Source: Puccinellia tenuiflora
Taxonomy: Eukaryota > Streptophyta > Magnoliopsida > Poales > Poaceae
Length of the DNA stretch: 64,000 nt
Direction of reading: 5' to 3'
NCBI GenBank assembly: GCA_012064385.1
Contig: QRDG01000136.1
Span: 427,266-491,265, forward strand
Part shown: piece by piece, positions 1-10,450 of the stretch
Numbering within the stretch: position 1 is the stretch's first letter
Layout: the number at the start of each line of letters is the position of its first letter
Translations under genes and position numbers: made by a program
The notes under the pieces: generated by a model
What the model saw: the letters and a program-made list of their open reading frames with translations, nothing else
What the model was told of the DNA's origin: nothing
Database searches by the model: none

Positions 1-975
1 CAAAACACTGTTTTTACTGTTTGGGCCGGCCTCTAAATCGGCCCAGGCCGGTTTCCAGGCCGGCCTCATATCCGAAACAACCGGCCTATTAGCCGGCCCA
101 GACTAGGCACCAGGCCGGTCAAGGGCCCGAGGATGCCGGCCTCCTGGCCGGCCCAGGCCGGGCGCTAGGCCGGGCCACCATCCGAGCCAACCGGCCTTCT
201 GGCCGGCCCAGGCCGATGCCCAGGCCGGGCAAGCGACCGAGGCTGCCGGCCTCCCGGTCAGCCGGGCCGGTCCCCAGGCCGGGCGCACGGCAATGGTGGC
301 GACGGCGACCGACGGCGCTGCGGCCGGTGACGACCACGTTGGGGCGGCGCTCCGTGGCAGGTGTGGGTGAAAACGCGTGCCGGGTGGGGGTGGTAACCGT
401 GCGAGTGCTTGTAGACAGAGGGGGAGGCACAGGGCGACGTGCGCGTGCGCGACAGGCCACGGCCATGGCGGACGGCCGTGCGGACGCTCGCACGACGGCG
501 AGGTTACAGAGCAGGAGGAGGAGGGGGAAAGTGTCCAGACGGACAGCATGCTCACCCTGAGCGCGATGGAGCTCTCGGTGGAGGCGGAGGAGCTCGAGCT
601 GCGATGAATTTGAGCTCGGCGAGCGGTGACCTGAGGTGGGGAGGACGATGGCGATTCGCCCAAACGGCGCCATCCCGGCTCGATTCCATGGTCGAGGACG
701 AAGAGGAAGACGAGGAGGAGCATTTGGCGTGGTTGGATTTGTCCGGGGAGGCCGGAGATGGCGGCGGCCGTGACGGCGGCACAGCGCGAGCTTCATGTCG
801 GAAGGACGGGAGAGAGGGAGCAGCGGGGGAGGGAGCAGGTGAGGAAAAGATCTGAGGGGGAAGAGAGAGAGGGCAGGTGCGAGGGCGTCGGGGTGGCCCT
901 TAGCCGCGGTAGGGGGCACGGTGTGTGGGGCAGGGGGAGAGCACGTCGGCGGCAGGGTCCTCCCTGTCGCCATAG
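1..975. mobile_element. GC-rich LTR relic related to the 9875-20934 element
   Basis: This very GC-rich stretch starts with a CCGGCC-type array and continues through purine-rich blocks to about 975. The same order of features (CCGGCC array, then a GACGGCGGC block, then GGAGCAGGTGAG-like sequence, then a CACGTCGGCGGC motif) occurs at 12755-13730 and 19340-20290 inside the 4-kb LTRs. I infer a diverged, truncated LTR of a related family in the same orientation. Long open frames here arise from low stop-codon density in GC-rich DNA; none shows a recognisable domain. Confidence 0.55.
20..290. repeat. CCGGCC tandem array
   Basis: Roughly five imperfect units of about 55-65 bp, each built around GGCCGGCCCAGGCCGG-like cores separated by variable spacers. 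Equivalent shorter arrays lie at 12763-12965 and 19345-19555. The array is dense in CpG and CCGG sites. Confidence 0.75.
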
Positions 976-1337
976 TGGAAGACGCAAATTTTGCTAAACA
1001 CCCCCTGGCAGTAAAGATCCTTAAAGTTTATTGCAAACACTTTGACCTCTACCTCACTGAGTTCGATAAACCTAAGTAAAGCAGGTGAGGAAAAGATCTT
1101 AATTGCAGGGTTGCTTGAGAGGGATATCTTTGACCTCTACCTCACTGAGTTCGATAAACCTTGGGTTACTCACTTAAGGGAAAATTGCCACTGTCCTATA
1201 AACCTCTACGCTTGGAGGCCCAACAAGTCTACAAGAATAGAAGCGCGTAGTAGACATCACTGGTTTAGGAACAAGGCTGGCTATTCCTAATGGGAAGGAC
1301 GCCACTGCCGCAACTAGTTGTGTGGCCAATAACCCAT
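976..1337 (+). mobile_element. Gypsy leader/LTR-end relic with tandem duplication
   Basis: The sequence resembles the region around the LTR end and leader of Triticeae Gypsy elements (the stretch about aggregated 'CCTATAAACCTCTACGC' and 'GGAGGCCCAACAAG'). It contains a direct duplication of the motif TTGACCTCTACCTCACTGAG at about 1042 and 1129. The copies are separated by 20 bases (1080-1099) identical to 834-853. The following LTR fragment begins at 1338. The family call is recognition-based. Confidence 0.45.
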
Positions 1338-2644
1338 TGATGCATGTAAAATGCATACATGAACTTTGCATTATAATACTCATATTTCAATCATATTTGC
1401 ATCATATAAGGTTATATCATTGTTTTATAAGGATTTTGGGAAGATTTCACAGTTTTCCTATTTTTCTGGAATTAACCCTGCACTGGCAGAAAACCTATTT
1501 TCTATATTTTGATGTTTCAGGGACCGCAAACGACGTCCAAATGACCTAATATTTTGCGGGGATCATTTTTTGGAAGGAACAAAGCGTAGGAGCGAAGGAA
1601 GCGAACAAACGGAGACCCGAGGGCCAAAAGAGGTGGGCCCACATGGCCAGATTCCTTGGCCGCGTGGGACCCCCCATCTTGGGCCTCGTGGCTCCGATGC
1701 TGTCCGTTTTCGTCTCCGTGGCTTCGTCTTGACCTAAAACCAACTATAAAAATAATCCCCCGACGGCTTTCGCGAGGAGGCGGCGGAGAAACACAAAACC
1801 AAGAAACAGGAGACAGAAGGCTGCCGCCGGAGAAGATCGGAGGGGGGAAACGCCGCCGGAATCACCTCCGGAAGGCTCCTCCATCCCCCCTCCGGAGTCT
1901 CCATCAACACCACCGTCAAGACCAGCACCATCTCCATCACCATCTTCGTGATCCACTTCATCCCCCTCATAGTTTGAGATAGTTCGAACCCTAGCTATTG
2001 TCTAAGTACTATTCTACATGTTTGTGAATTGCTACTTGTCATTGTTTTGTGGGGAGATTATATTTTCAGATTGTGTTGTATCACTTATACCATTGAATCA
2101 TATCATGTCTTTGCGTTGTGAGTAGTTCTCTCATGTTCCTGGGGGCATAGGATGGATTGGCAATAATTTTCACTTAACTTGTGTTGAGTATTTGGTCAAG
2201 TTTTTATCTTTTATGATTGTCTTGATGTACAATGTATGAAGTGCACCATATGTTGAGTAATGCATGAAGGTGCTATCACACTAGTGTGATGGAATGGGTA
2301 GGACCTAGGAGGACACGTAAACCTTGGTCTAATACATGAAGTTACATTAGGGGGGGATTTATATCGGGGACCTTAGAGTGTAATGCTATGGTGGGACTTT
2401 ATGTCTTAATAATTCTTGTGCAGTCATTTACTTGGCCACATGATCCATCATAAGGGGTTTAGTTTATTTATTTAACTACACCTAATTATGGCTCCGTCCA
2501 AAGAAGATTAAAACTTGACAAAATGTTTACCTTGTTGTTTTAGAAATATTTATGCCATGAAATCCATGTAGCCCTTGGGAACGTTTTCCACCTATAAGAA
2601 ACACACCACTCAAGCTTGTCCTCTTGCTGCATAGAGGATTGGGC
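1338..2644 (+). mobile_element. Gypsy LTR fragment, + orientation, 3' end missing
   Basis: It starts TGATGCATGTAAAATGC and is the reverse-complement counterpart of the LTR at 56434-58004, sharing the TATA region (1745-1751), the CTCCGG-rich leader and the stretch about TGCATAGAGGATTGGGC. Similarity stops at 2644/2645, where CACTA sequence begins, so roughly the last 250 bp of the LTR are missing. No PBS or internal region follows. This is a broken copy rather than an intact solo LTR. Confidence 0.8.
1745..1751 (+). promoter_or_regulatory. TATA box of Gypsy LTR fragment
   Basis: TATAAAA lies inside the LTR, about 410 bp from its start, ahead of the GC-rich leader. The sister LTR at 56434-58004 has TATATAA in the equivalent position on the other strand (57590-57597). 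Confidence 0.45.
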
Positions 2645-3315
2645 TAAACTATCCACCTTTTTGTTGAACGGCTCCGGGAACGTGTACCATTGGTGAAGCT
2701 TCTGGAGGAGGACGTCGCGCAAAGCCTTATTGGTCGTGCTTCTGATATCCTTCGTGTTGATGGACACGCTTTCCCGGAGGATGCACCCTAGTTTCATGTT
2801 GTACCCTTTGGCAAGGTCCTCAGGCGCCACTGGTAGGCCACTTGGCGTGACCTCGGTGAAATGGTCTGTGACGTTGGCAAGCACTTGAGGTGTCCTATCC
2901 TTCCTTTCCTTCTTCTGCTTCGGAGCGGTCGGGTTGCCACCACCATTCGTGTGGTCACCACCATCGGTGGTGGTGGTGTCATCCTCATGGCCGCCACTAG
3001 CAGCTCCATCGGTGGTTTCGGCGTCGTCGTCCTCCGAGGCGTCTTGCTCATCGTCGACATGGTCACCACTAGCAGCTCCGGCGGCGGCCTCCTCCTCCTC
3101 CAAATCCTGGGACGCTTCCCAGAACGACTTGTTGGCATCTCTAGCTCTTTCTTCGACGCTCATGTTCTTAGAAGGGCCTGCGGACTCCGACATGTTTGCA
3201 CTTAATTAAAAAGAGGCAAAAAGTCAGTACAACACAAATATAAGAAAAAAATCACTTAATTAAGTACTAAGATACCCCGGCCCATGCATTAGTCGCAATA
3301 CCCCATATGTCGACA
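2645..3315 (-). mobile_element. CACTA transposon, left segment
   Basis: This part of the tnp1-like gene region of a - strand CACTA element is cut on the left by the Gypsy LTR fragment and on the right by the Copia 5' LTR. Bases 2873-3315 are repeated almost exactly at 21929-22370 beyond the Copia element. By eye I count about eight substitutions and one indel over 440 bp. Confidence 0.75.
2646..3193 (-). pseudogene. tnp1-like CACTA gene, truncated (left copy)
   Basis: It starts at an ATG at 3193 and encodes a protein opening with MSESAGPS. An acidic, low-complexity region rich in D, E, A, G and T follows (about residues 30-85), then a conserved tract with ILRESVSINTKDIR and a histidine/glutamine-rich LHQWYTFPEP motif. 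This matches the N-terminal part of proteins encoded next to tnp2 in grass CACTA elements (Ptta/En-Spm type), expected to bind subterminal repeats. The open frame runs on to 2540, but from about 2645 it reads Gypsy LTR, so the last 35 or so residues are chimeric. The C-terminal domain is missing, so it is non-functional. Confidence 0.65.
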
Positions 3316-5061
3316 TGTTGGGAATATGCCCTAGAGGCAATAATAAAATGGTTTATTAGCATATTCATGTTTATGATAATAGTTTATTCTCCATGCTATA
3401 ATTGTATTAACCGGAAACATAATACATGTGTGGAATATAAACAACCAGTTGTCCCTAGTAAGCCTCTACCGGACTAGTTTGTTAGTCAGGAGATGGTTAG
3501 AGTTTCCTAACCATGGACTTGTTATAGTCACTTGATAACGGAGTCATATCATTAGGAGTAATGATGTGATGGACAAGACCCAAATAATAAAGAGTTGCAA
3601 TTGATCGTGTCACACAGTTTCATTGCCAACGCTTTTAGTATGCCAAGTATAGTTTCCTTAGACCATGAGATTATGTCACTACCGTTTACCGGAGGAATAC
3701 TTTGTGGACATCAAACGTCACTTTCTAACTGGGTGATTATAAAGGTGGCTTTCAGGTATCTCCGATGGTATTTGTTGGGTGACATGAATCAAGAGTGGGA
3801 TTTGTCCTTCCTTGTGACGGAAAAGATATCTCTGGGCCCTCTCGGTAATATAGCATCAGAAAGGTTGCAACTATGTGATTAAGTGTTAATCACGGAGATC
3901 CTATATTATGGACGACTAAAGAGAATTTTCCAGGTAATGAGATTGAACCAGATATGGAGATATCGACGATCAAGTCTCGGGCAAATTAAATATCGTGAGA
4001 CAAAGGGAATCGTATACGAGATTAAGAATCTCCGGCATCGTGGTTCAATCGAAAAGGAACTTCGTTGAATATGTAGGAGTCAATATGGGCATCCTGGTCC
4101 CGCTATTGATTATTGATTTGATCATGTCTGCATGTTCTCGAACCCGTAGGGTCACACACTTAACGCTCCGATGAAGCTAGGGTTAGCGATGAGATAATTG
4201 ATGGTATGAGCGATTGGTGATTCGGAGTCTCGGATGAGATCCTAGACATCATGAGGAGCTCCGGAAGAGCCCGGAGATAAAATTTCATATAAGGAAAGTG
4301 GTTTCCAGGGTTCCGGAAAAGTTCGGGAAAATTCCGGAAGAGTACCGAAAGATTCTATAAGGTTCCGGAGAGCCCCACCTTGGGGGGCCACGAACCTAGA
4401 AGGCCCACATGGACCAAGGGAGGTGCAGCAGCCCACTTGGGCTGGCCGCACCCTCTCCCTAAAGGCCCATGCGGCTGGCCCAAGGGAGGCACCCAAAAAC
4501 CCTAGGGGCTGCCTTGGGGGTAAGTTTCCTCCCTTGGCCGGCCCTAGATGGGTTTGGGATGCCCCCCACAGACCCCTCACGCCTATATAAGGAGGAGGGG
4601 AGGGCTGGGGCGCAGCACCCTTGTACCCTAGCCGCCGGCCTCCCTCTCCTCTCCCTCCTCTCTCCTGCAGCCGCTTGGCGAAGCCCTGCAGGAATTTCTC
4701 CACCATCAACGCCACCACAACCGTCGTGGTGCCGAGATCCATCTACCCACGTCCTCCTCGCTTGCGGGATCAAGGATAGGACGTCTACATCGAGCCGTAC
4801 GTGTGGATACCGCGGAGGCGCTGCTCGTGCGGTGCTCCATCGAATTGGATCGCGCGAATAATACATCTCCTCGCGACTAGATGAGTCTAGTTGCGGGGAT
4901 CGACTAGCCAACCCCTGCACCGACAAAACGCGTTTGTTGATCTTCAAGGGTAAGAGATTGGATCTCATCTTTGCTACCTTCGTCTAATAGATCTAGATCC
5001 TTGGGGTTTATTCCGCTTGCTGCATAGGATTTTTTTTGTTTTCTATGCTACGACCCCTTCA
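3316..5061 (+). repeat. Copia 5' LTR
   Basis: 1746 bp, TG...CA, typical of the length of Angela/BARE LTRs. It has an AT-rich U3 start, GTTCCGG-rich repeats near 4240-4360, TATATAA at 4584-4590 and a pyrimidine-rich 5' leader. It ends at 5061, two bases before the primer site. Over about 370 bp compared by eye it differs from the 3' LTR at roughly 3% of positions. Confidence 0.88.
4584..4590 (+). promoter_or_regulatory. Copia LTR TATA box
   Basis: TATATAA followed by GGAGGAGGGG, with transcription expected to start about 30 bp downstream in the LTR R region. The 3' LTR carries the same box at 21450-21456. Confidence 0.6.
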
Positions 5062-5062
5062 G

Positions 5063-5075
5063 TGATATCAGAGCC
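5063..5075 (+). other. Copia primer-binding site (tRNA-iMet)
   Basis: TGATATCAGAGCC directly after the LTR matches the canonical TGGTATCAGAGCC initiator-methionine PBS except for one G-to-A change. It fixes the + orientation. Confidence 0.75.
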
Positions 5076-6504
5076 TAGATCTATTCGTAGATGTTGGTGC
5101 GATTAGAACACAAGGAGTTGTGGGCGTTGATATTTTATGTTGCTACCTTCTAGCGTGCACTTTGCGTCTTTGCGGTATTGTGAGATTGAAGCGGCCCGGA
5201 CCAACCTTACTCGTCCACGCACGAGAGACCGGTTCCACGATTGACATGCAACTTGTTTTGCATAAGTGTCTGGCGGGTGTCTGTTTCTCTTGCTTTAGTG
5301 AAGATGCAATTTTCAATGGAAGGCCTTTCAAAAGGATGAGTAAATAAGCAACTACTATATCACCGTTGTGGTTTTGCGTAGATTAGAACGGTTCTATCTC
5401 GTTGACCCAAGCCACGTAAAAATTGCATAAACAAAGTAGAGGACGTCTAACTTGTTTTTGCAGGGGGGTCATGTGATGTGGTATGGCCAATGTGTGATTT
5501 GTGATAATGTATGCAATGATCATGTTTGTAATCTTTCACGACTTGCATGTCGATGAGTACGGCAACTGGCAGGAGCCATATGGTTGTCTACTATTTTATG
5601 TAACCTGCGTGTCATTGAATCACCATGTAATCGCTTTACTTTATTGCTAAGAGTAGCATTAGTTGTAGTTGCAATAGTTGGTGGACAACCATGGTGATGG
5701 CGCCACAATGATGGAGATCATGCCGGTGATGGAGATCATGCCGGTGCTTTGGAGATGGAGATCAAAGGCACAAGAAGAAAGGCCATATCATATCACAATT
5801 TTGAATTGCATGTGATGTTAATCCTTTTATGCACCTTATTGTTATGCTTAGATGTGATCGCGATGGTAGCATGATAAGGTGATCTCTCACGTTAATATCA
5901 AGATGTGTTCTTCCCTAGTATGCACCGTTGCCAAAGTTCTTCGTTTCGAAGCACCACGTGATGATCGGGTGTGATAGATTCTACGTTCACATACAACGGG
6001 TGTAAGCCAGATTTACACATGCGGAAATACTACGGTTTCCTTGACGAGCCTAGCATGTACAGACATGGCCTCGGAACACAAGAACCGAAAGGTTAAACAC
6101 GAGTCATATGGACGATATGATCAACATGGCGATGTTCACCTTTGAAGCTACATCATCTCATGTGATGATCGGTTGTGGTGTAGTGGATTTGGATCGTGTG
6201 TCACTAAACAACCAGAGAGATGTTGAGTTTAGTGGGAGTTCATTAAGATGAACTAAAATTATCATAAACAAAAGTCCTTAAAGATGTCTTTGCAAAAATC
6301 CTTGTAGATCTTGGTCGACTACGGTAGTCGGTTCGTTGCTGAAAAACTGCGTCTCGATGGGTCATTTTGTTAAGTGGTACCTGCTTTTGAAAGAAGTCCT
6401 AAACACCCATGCTCAGCTCTACGTGCTAGAAGAACCAATAGGAGATAAACCCAAATATTTCTGCAAGCGATGAAGAGTACATGGAGTGGTTTTGAACCAC
6501 TTAC
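5076..6504 (+). other. Copia leader, no intact gene
   Basis: This untranslated leader includes the stretch about CACCACGTGATGATCGGGTG (5950-5970) and AGTGGGAGTTC (6230) seen in the leaders of Triticeae Copia elements. No ORF over 80 codons has a recognisable domain. Confidence 0.5.
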
Positions 6505-6789
6505 TTGAAAGTCAAGTGGATGATGTTCACCTTCATGAATTCTGACCTAAGTAGACAATTCAAGAACTTGATTGCAATGGAGATTGTTGATGAGCTGAAA
6601 AATAGTTTTTCAGCGCAAGTTAGAATTGTAAGGTTCGAATGTCTGAACGGTTTTCTTTCACTCAAGATGGAAGAGAACACTTGCTTGGAACAACACCTGA
6701 TGATAATGCATGAGATACATCATCGTCTAGTGCTTGTTTGGAACCAAGAGATAAATGACGGTTTCACGATAGATGGGGTGATACGCTAG
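6505..6789 (+). pseudogene. Copia gag remnant
   Basis: An open stretch of about 94 codons. A segment around MNSDLSRQFKNL, followed by Y/E-rich and CKM-like spacing, resembles the UBN2/retrotrans_gag region of Angela-type gag, where the family has MSPELQRQ-like sequence. The frame is much shorter than a complete gag, and no zinc knuckle follows. It is a decayed trace. Confidence 0.45.
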
Positions 6790-8669
6790 CTTCTCCCCAG
6801 CTTCAAGAATTAAGCCGGAGACTATGTCATTGGAAGGGATTTGATGACTTTCTATGAGTTTGTGTCTCGGTTGTGTCATGTCAAAGTGGAACCCATAGCA
6901 AGAGAAGTTGACAATGCAGAAAGTATATAGTGATATACAAGTTATAAGTGTTTAAGTCCAAATTGCAATTGTGGCGGTTTCAATAAGTATTTGATACTCA
7001 TTCTGTTTTATGAAAACAGAACCTGCTGCTTGAGATTTGCATAAAGGATATGGGAAGATGTTGCGGAATGGTGGCAATCAAGGAGTTGATGCTGGCAATG
7101 ATCTATCTCTACATTTATCATTTGGATTAGAGGATTTGAATAAGTTTTGTAATCGAACTAAGTGTGATTTTGATTAGTGTGTCTTGCTTATGTGAGACGG
7201 TTATTCATGTTAAAGACAATGGTTGTTCTATTTTCATGAGTGATCCTTTTTGGAAATCACAAGTTTTCGATTACAAGTGTATTATTCTTATTATAATCTA
7301 GATGATAAATTGGTTGAACATTTATAAAATATGTGACATACTAAAATATCCAAAACTTAATAATGACAATTGTTTTAGTCGTGCTAAAGATTGAATAAAC
7401 ATTTTGATGTTTTATCAATGCGCCTTGTTGAAGGAGTATGACTAAAAATGCCACCCTTTGGAAGTGTGTCATGAGTTGCCGAAGATAAACACAAGTGTTG
7501 GTTGTATTTTCAGCAAATGTGAGATGTCATTATTTTGTGCGCTCCATCATAAGTGAAATGATTAAATAGGTTTATTTATTCAAGTTATGATATTTGATGA
7601 GATCAAATAAATTTCTGGAGTTTAGGATATTGAGTTAACAAGAAAATTGAGTCTTTATGATTTGATCAAAAGAGACAAAATATTTGAGTTATATGTTAGT
7701 ATGCGGACTTGTGAGAAGTGTTATCACAAATTACAATGTTTAGAATATTTCAAAGGTGTTTGATATGTCCTAAGATATTGTAATCACACACTATTTGATA
7801 TTGTGTGGTCTCAAAGAAGGGTTTTATTTCGGGGTTTAATAATAGCATTTAGATTTATTTGATAAACACTCTGTATTAAATAAATGTCTATTTAATGATT
7901 TGCATTTCGCATATGAGTTTTGTGAAACAGTGGTTTCAATAATTATGGGATAATTAGAAACTATTGCAAATAAAGTTTGTAGTATATTCATAAGTGTGAC
8001 TATGAATGTGATTCCACAATATGAGACTAAAAGGGGCAAACCAATTTGTTGGTTGTGCTAAGTATTTTAGTGGTTTTTATCGTGAAAAGGTTTCATTGAT
8101 AAAAGAATTGATGGAATAAATGAAAAGCTAAAACCTTGCTTCTTTATGTATCAAGTGGCACATATGTAAAGTGCTATATTGGTTAAAACTTGACACATAA
8201 AGGAATTAATGATGGTGATCATTGAATTTGGTTTAGCTTGTCTAAAGAAAAGTAGGATTCAAGAATATGGTATTTTGTCAGGTTACAAAATAATATTCAT
8301 GATTTACTTGTCATGTTTGAGAAACAAGACATACCTACGAAACTACAAAGAAGAAATAGAAACCTTAAATACGAAAATGACTGAGAGTCATCCTATGTTT
8401 AAGTTTAAATCACAAAGTAATTGTTACTTGATTTTGTGAAAGCGTTGTTTCACATATTTATTCTTCAAAAGGGTTTGTAAGGAATAAATAAAACTTACTG
8501 GACAAAAGCACAAGAGGTAAAGCTCTTTAACATATTCAATGTTGTTAACTACATGGTGTAGTGGTGCTTGAAGTCAAGTGGATTGATGCTAGCAATGTAC
8601 TAGCATTTCGTATAAAGAGTTCTCGATATTAATAGTTAATTAAGTGGAGGTGTCCAAAATATCGAGAAA

Positions 8670-8880
8670 ATACACGAGTGGGATCTAATTAACATATGTG
8701 GTGACATATATTAAGTTAGAGCACAAACTATTTTCCATGATCAAAATATGTGGTGACATATGTTTGAGTGGGAGCTAGTTAAATCATGGTCAAATATAAG
8801 GATAACATATTTCTGAGTGGGAGCCAAAGTGGTTTCACAATTTAATATGTGTATGGTGTATATTTGAGTGGGAGTTCACA
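8670..8880 (+). repeat. Repeated PPT-like GAGTGGGA motifs
   Basis: GAGTGGGA occurs near 8674, 8769, 8815 and 8868, three times with a ...ACATAT...TTGAGTGGGAG context and spaced about 45-95 bp apart. It resembles the true polypurine tract AAGTGGGAGACTG at 21003-21015. Confidence 0.5.
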
Positions 8881-8930
8881 ACATCTTGACTGATTGAAAT
8901 GGAGATTTCATAAATGTTGTAAATATTTCA

Positions 8931-9078
8931 GGAACCAAAACGCATAACTTGTGAAGTTAATTTGAATGTCAAATATCTATGGAGATAGATGCGTATTTTG
9001 TCGATAAATAAGTCAGGAACCAACGTATAACTTATGAAGTTAGTTTGAACGTCAAATATCCATGGAGATGGATGTATC
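8931..9078 (+). repeat. Tandem duplication of about 80 bp
   Basis: Two units, 8931-9001 and 9015-9078, share GGAACCAA...CGTATAACTT...GAAGTTA and AATATC.ATGGAGAT.GATG at the same spacing, with several substitutions. It is an old local duplication in the Copia interior. Confidence 0.65.
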
Positions 9079-9934
9079 TATGGAGGATAGATATATTTGA
9101 TAAAACATTATGTCAGGATGTTTAACCTAAGTAAGATTTTGAAGGAGTTCAAAATAAAACAAGAGAAGAAAGGTTCATCTTCTTGTGAGAAATAGGTGAA
9201 ACATTGAGTTTATAACTCAGTACAAAATTGATGGTTGAAGGATATGTTGGTATTCGCTATGAATGGTTCATAGGTCTAAACATATAGGAACCATGTGTTT
9301 GTATTTGGCGATATGTGACCCAAGTTCTTGGTTAGAAGAACATGTTAAGTGAGGAGTCATTTTTCATGGAGTTGAGATAATAGAGTCTAGAGATTGGTAG
9401 ACTTGGTTGAAGTCATAAAACCAAACTAGATTGGAAATCTCATAAAGGCAGAAGCGCAGCGAAAGCATGATCGGAAATATCGAAGTGACATGATTGCACT
9501 ATCGATTTGTGAGTCTACAACATATATGAGTATATGATTAATTCAAGGATTAAAAGATATAATATTGTGGTTTGAGAAATTTTATTTCAAGACTGAGTGA
9601 GTTTCGGGTGCACATGCTATGAGAAAGTCCTCTTGACTGATCATACGTCATGTAGGCATGAAAGGGAAACGAAAATCTCACTCTATAACCAATATATTAT
9701 ATTCATCATATGATGATGAGATTTATCATGTGACGATATGAGGTTTATCATGTGATGATAAAGTAATGTCAAATTAGGTGACGTTAACATTTTTGCAAAG
9801 AACATAAAGAACTGTATAGTACAGAACACGGACAGAACCTCTTCCACGAGCAAACATGATCAGCACTGAGACTCTGTAGCGCCCCGACCCCGGAATTATA
9901 CAGAGAGGCTATGAATCCGACACAACCATCAATG

Positions 9935-10450
9935 TAGGGCTGGACTAACAAGCTACTCGGCTCGTTAAGACTCGTGATCATTAAGGATCGAATCATTAAG
10001 CTCATTAAGGATAACGAGCTAAATACAAAGCTTGGCTCTGTTTGTTATATGTTCGCGAGCGCTCGCGAGCAGCTCATTAAGAAATTACCCTAGGAATCAG
10101 GATACATCATGCCGTCATGCATACAAAAATGCATAGGTCCAGTCGTTCACGAGTAGGAATACATACGCACATAAAATTAATTAAGCAAGCTAGCTAGTAA
10201 TCATCAGAAACAAAGTAGGTGCTAACAAGCATATGGAATTGGGACTACAGACGTAGCCATGTGACATGCTGCTATCGAGCTTAACGAGTAGCTCGTGAAA
10301 CTCGCAAACTCGATTGTTTAGCTCGTTAGTGTTACCAAGCGAAAATTGCTGCTCAGCTCGGTTCGTTAAGATAACGAGCCGAGCTCAAACGAGTCGAGCA
10401 GCCGAGCGTTTATTAAGCTAGACAAGCTTCGAGCTTTATGTCCAGCCCTA
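9935..10450. mobile_element. hAT-like MITE
   Basis: A 516-bp insertion present in this LTR and absent from the partner LTR. The terminal inverted repeat is TAGGGCTGGAC, perfect over 11 bp at both ends, and the flanking duplication ATCAATG lies at 9928-9934 and 10451-10457. The empty site with a single copy is seen at 17032-17040. The interior is rich in GCTCGTTA/TAACGAGC motifs and has no transposase. TIR form and TSD length fit non-autonomous hAT elements; an 8-bp TSD with one mismatch is also possible. Confidence 0.88.

Larger units (their letters stand above)
6790..9869 (+). other. Copia internal region, eroded
   Basis: About 3 kb of AT-rich DNA with no ORF over 80 codons and no readable protease, integrase or RT motif. 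It contains a tandem duplication (8931-9078) and four GAGTGGGA purine motifs (8670-8880). It may be either a heavily decayed pol or a non-autonomous internal region. Confidence 0.5.

Noticed and set aside
103..973. Several long overlapping frames on both strands
   Set aside because: They lie in CCGGCC-rich, stop-poor DNA, have no domain, and equivalent frames in the 4-kb LTRs differ.
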